From: S012-113 sp965368405
GTDB taxonomy: Bacteria > Bacteroidota > Bacteroidia > Cytophagales > Cyclobacteriaceae
Direction: 5' to 3'
Length of the DNA: 64,000 nucleotides
Assembly: GCA_965368405.1 (NCBI GenBank)
Contig: CBDUMS010000005.1
Span: 1-64,000, forward strand
Shown piece by piece: positions 62,132 to 64,000 of the stretch. The position numbers were made by a program, and so were the translations under genes. Under the pieces are notes generated by a model. That model saw only the letters and a list, made by a program, of their open reading frames with translations. It searched no databases and was not told where the DNA came from. Numbering within the stretch: the first letter of the stretch is position 1; the number at the start of each line of letters is the position of its first letter.

Positions 62132-63499
62132 TTAGTTTGTTGGAATCATTGTGACCCTATTCAAATGCGTATCGAACGTAAGGTTATAAGTACCGTAGGA
62201 TTCTGAGCCAAATGAGTAGGTTGCACCTCCACCAGGCACAGTGTATTCAGGTTCACTACCGTTATCAAATCTCCAGAAAGGGTTCCACCCAGTATTGGTC
62301 TCACCAAAAATGAAACTACCACCTGTGCCAGAACCGTCACCCGAAGCATCAAATAGTTCTATTACACCTATATACTGATACGGGTTAGTGCTATTTTGTG
62401 TAAGGATTTTTGCTAACGCTGGGTTCCACCCCTCCAATTGCTCACCATTAATCTTGGCTCCTCCTGTTCCATGCACAACTACCATATCTTTTGGAGTATC
62501 TTCTGGAGTATAGGATTCAACAGTATACGTTAGATCACGTGTATCGATAATAACCTCATAGTATCCGACCTCACTTAGTATTAGAGGAGACACCGTAGCA
62601 CTTTTATTAACAATTAAATTACCCTCCCCATCAGCGCCAAGAGTTAAATGCTCAAACGTCTCTTTACTAGGCAGAAATCTTACTTCTGTATTTGCGACAG
62701 CGTTATAATAGTTAGCTCTAAATACCTTTCCTAAGCTATCAACTTGTGTATAACCATTGGTCAACATTGGGACTCCCATGAGGTCTGAAACAAGTTCAGC
62801 ATCGGTACTCACGTCAGCCAAATACATTTTTGCGAAAGGTTCAAACGCACCTATGGTAACCGTTTCAGTACTCGAATTTCCATTACCATCTATGGCTACT
62901 ATTTGGAACTCATAAACTCCCTCACTTACGAAATTAAGGTCTTTAGAATAATCGTAGGTTTTACTTCCAACCGAAACCTCTTCACTGAAAGTTGTGCTTG
63001 TGATTGAAACAGTTGCAATATTCATGTCATCAGTTATTGTGATGGATAATATAGCATCATTTCCATCACCCATGAACGCGATACCCGCCGCTGTATTATT
63101 CGTAATCATTGGTGGCGTTACATCTCCATCTAATGAAATGGTAATTATGTGATCCAGAGCAACTTTATTGGTATTAATGGCACTCACTTTTATCTCATGC
63201 GCTGACCCAGCTTCTGCTGAAGCTGGAATCTCGATCGTTGACATGAATTCATATTCCGTTTCACCATTTGTCAAACTTACTGTCTCAGACAAATTCCACT
63301 CTGCATAAGCAATGCTCACCGATTGCAAACCAACTGGATCCGTTGCTGTAACCGAGATGGTTACTGAACCACCTGGAAGTGCGCTATATTCAGAAAGCCC
63401 TGTAATTAGAGGCTCAGATGATGGTAATACAAACTCATCCTCACAAGCAACCACCACGGTCAGTAAAAACAATATTGTAATAATTCTATACTTTTTCAT
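62132..63499 (-). CDS. SusE/SusF-like glycan-binding lipoprotein
   Basis: The 455-residue lipoprotein has lipobox VVAC (Cys19) and begins EDEFVLPSSEPLITG. Two or three Ig-like beta domains (GGSVTISVTATDPVGLQSV; DVTPPMITNN) are followed by a SusE/F-type carbohydrate-binding tail with LILSEVGYYEVIIDTRDLTYTVE, WNPFWRFD, GGATYSFGSESYGTYNLTFDTHLNRVTMIP. Aromatic residues in the last segment are typical for glycan contact. It directly precedes susC and follows the truncated paralogue at the window edge by 15 bp. Confidence 0.85.
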   Translation of the reverse strand: MKKYRIITILFLLTVVVACEDEFVLPSSEPLITGLSEYSALPGGSVTISVTATDPVGLQSVSIAYAEWNLSETVSLTNGETEYEFMSTIEIPASAEAGSAHEIKVSAINTNKVALDHIITISLDGDVTPPMITNNTAAGIAFMGDGNDAILSITITDDMNIATVSITSTTFSEEVSVGSKTYDYSKDLNFVSEGVYEFQIVAIDGNGNSSTETVTIGAFEPFAKMYLADVSTDAELVSDLMGVPMLTNGYTQVDSLGKVFRANYYNAVANTEVRFLPSKETFEHLTLGADGEGNLIVNKSATVSPLILSEVGYYEVIIDTRDLTYTVESYTPEDTPKDMVVVHGTGGAKINGEQLEGWNPALAKILTQNSTNPYQYIGVIELFDASGDGSGTGGSFIFGETNTGWNPFWRFDNGSEPEYTVPGGGATYSFGSESYGTYNLTFDTHLNRVTMIPTN

Positions 63500-63514
63500 A
63501 ATTCAATGGGTTTG

Positions 63515-64000
63515 TTATTGTGGAATCAACCTAACTCGATTTAAGTGGGTATCAAACTCGAATGTATAGGTTCCGTAATGTTGTGGACCAAAGATGTAGT
63601 TATTTCCACCACCCGGAACAGAAGTTTCTGGTTTCATCCCTATTTCTTGGTCAGCATCAAAGCGCCAGAATGGAGCCCAACCGTCTGGATTAGCACCGAG
63701 GATAAAGCCATTATTCCCATCGCCAAGAGGGTCTTGGTCGTAAAGTTCAACTGTTCCAGTAAAGAGGTATGGGTTGTTACCATCTACTGTAAGTGCCTTA
63801 CCACTTGCAAAATGCCAACACTGTTCTGAGTTATCCGAATTGTTTTCACAGGTTGAGCCTCCATTAACCCTTACTCCAGTACCCATCATGTATATATTAT
63901 CATAGGGTGTATCGGTTGGAGTATAGGTTTCGGCCACGTACTCCATTTTTGCTAGGTTAATCAAAATATTATAATAACCTACTTCCGATAAAACAATGGG
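63515..64000 (-). CDS. SusE/SusF-like glycan-binding protein, C-terminal part (cut by window)
   Basis: Only the last about 161 codons lie inside the window; the frame stays open to base 64000, so the ATG- or TTG-like starts near 63964 are internal. The tail matches the neighbour at 62132-63499: LSEVGYY, AETYTPTDTPYD, WAPFWRFDADQE, VPGGGNNYIFGPQHYGTYTFEFDTHLNRVRLIPQ. It has an extra CENNSDNSEQCWHF loop with two Cys residues. Two such genes in tandem suggest a duplicated glycan-binding stage of the galactan locus. Confidence 0.85.
   Translation of the reverse strand, partial: PIVLSEVGYYNILINLAKMEYVAETYTPTDTPYDNIYMMGTGVRVNGGSTCENNSDNSEQCWHFASGKALTVDGNNPYLFTGTVELYDQDPLGDGNNGFILGANPDGWAPFWRFDADQEIGMKPETSVPGGGNNYIFGPQHYGTYTFEFDTHLNRVRLIPQ

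Overview
The window looks like a chromosomal piece of a marine or algal-surface member of the phylum Bacteroidota, probably order Cytophagales or a relative. The signs are two SusC/SusD pairs, many lipoprotein glycosidases, S1 sulfatases, a type IX secretion (T9SS) C-terminal domain, TAnnTTTG-like promoter boxes and AT-rich DNA. There are no rRNA or tRNA genes, no CRISPR array and no recognisable insertion sequence. The genus assignment is inference.

Left part (998-20061, minus strand): a mannose/alpha-mannan utilisation locus. In transcription order it holds a GntR/UTRA regulator, a propeller protein, an Ig-like lipoprotein, SusC, SusD, a mannose-6-phosphate isomerase with a long N-terminal extension, an FHS-type sugar permease, a ROK kinase, a six-hairpin glycosidase-like lipoprotein, a GH92 alpha-mannosidase fused to an SGNH esterase, and two more propeller paralogues. 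Gene spacing is 1-13 bp or overlapping over most of it. Two copies of GTATG-N2-CATA(C/T), each just downstream of a TAnnTTTG box, suggest that the GntR protein controls both itself and the Sus genes. A WD40 protein lies outside this locus at the left edge.

Middle (20177-36539): a TPR lipoprotein, a non-coding stretch with one 51-residue coiled-coil/CxxC mini-gene, an SdrD_B-like secreted protein, and a galK-galT pair on the minus strand with a good terminator. The GalT has lost about 28 residues carrying the catalytic His-Pro-His motif and two further active-site histidines. Plus-strand genes follow: a sialate-O-acetylesterase-like enzyme, a sulfatase, a ricin-type lectin with an HExxH motif, a clan GH-A glycosidase and a 1176-residue T9SS cargo protein.

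Right part (36606-64000, minus strand, running off the edge): a second, large polysaccharide locus. In transcription order it holds two tandem SusE/F-like lipoproteins (the first cut by the window), SusC, SusD, two tandem GH30 enzymes, a sugar:H+ symporter, a DUF5107-TPR protein, sulfatase, GH2, GH2 beta-galactosidase, sulfatase, GH2 and GH16. GH30, GH2, GH16, sulfatases, a carbohydrate esterase and galactose genes together suggest a sulfated, possibly acetylated beta-galactan as substrate (inference).

The most notable observations are the active-site-deleted GalT, a 15-residue lipoprotein leader tag (C[SE]DNFTDPNDP[QK]F) shared by three glycosidases of different families, the GH92-SGNH fusion, and the shared operator motif.
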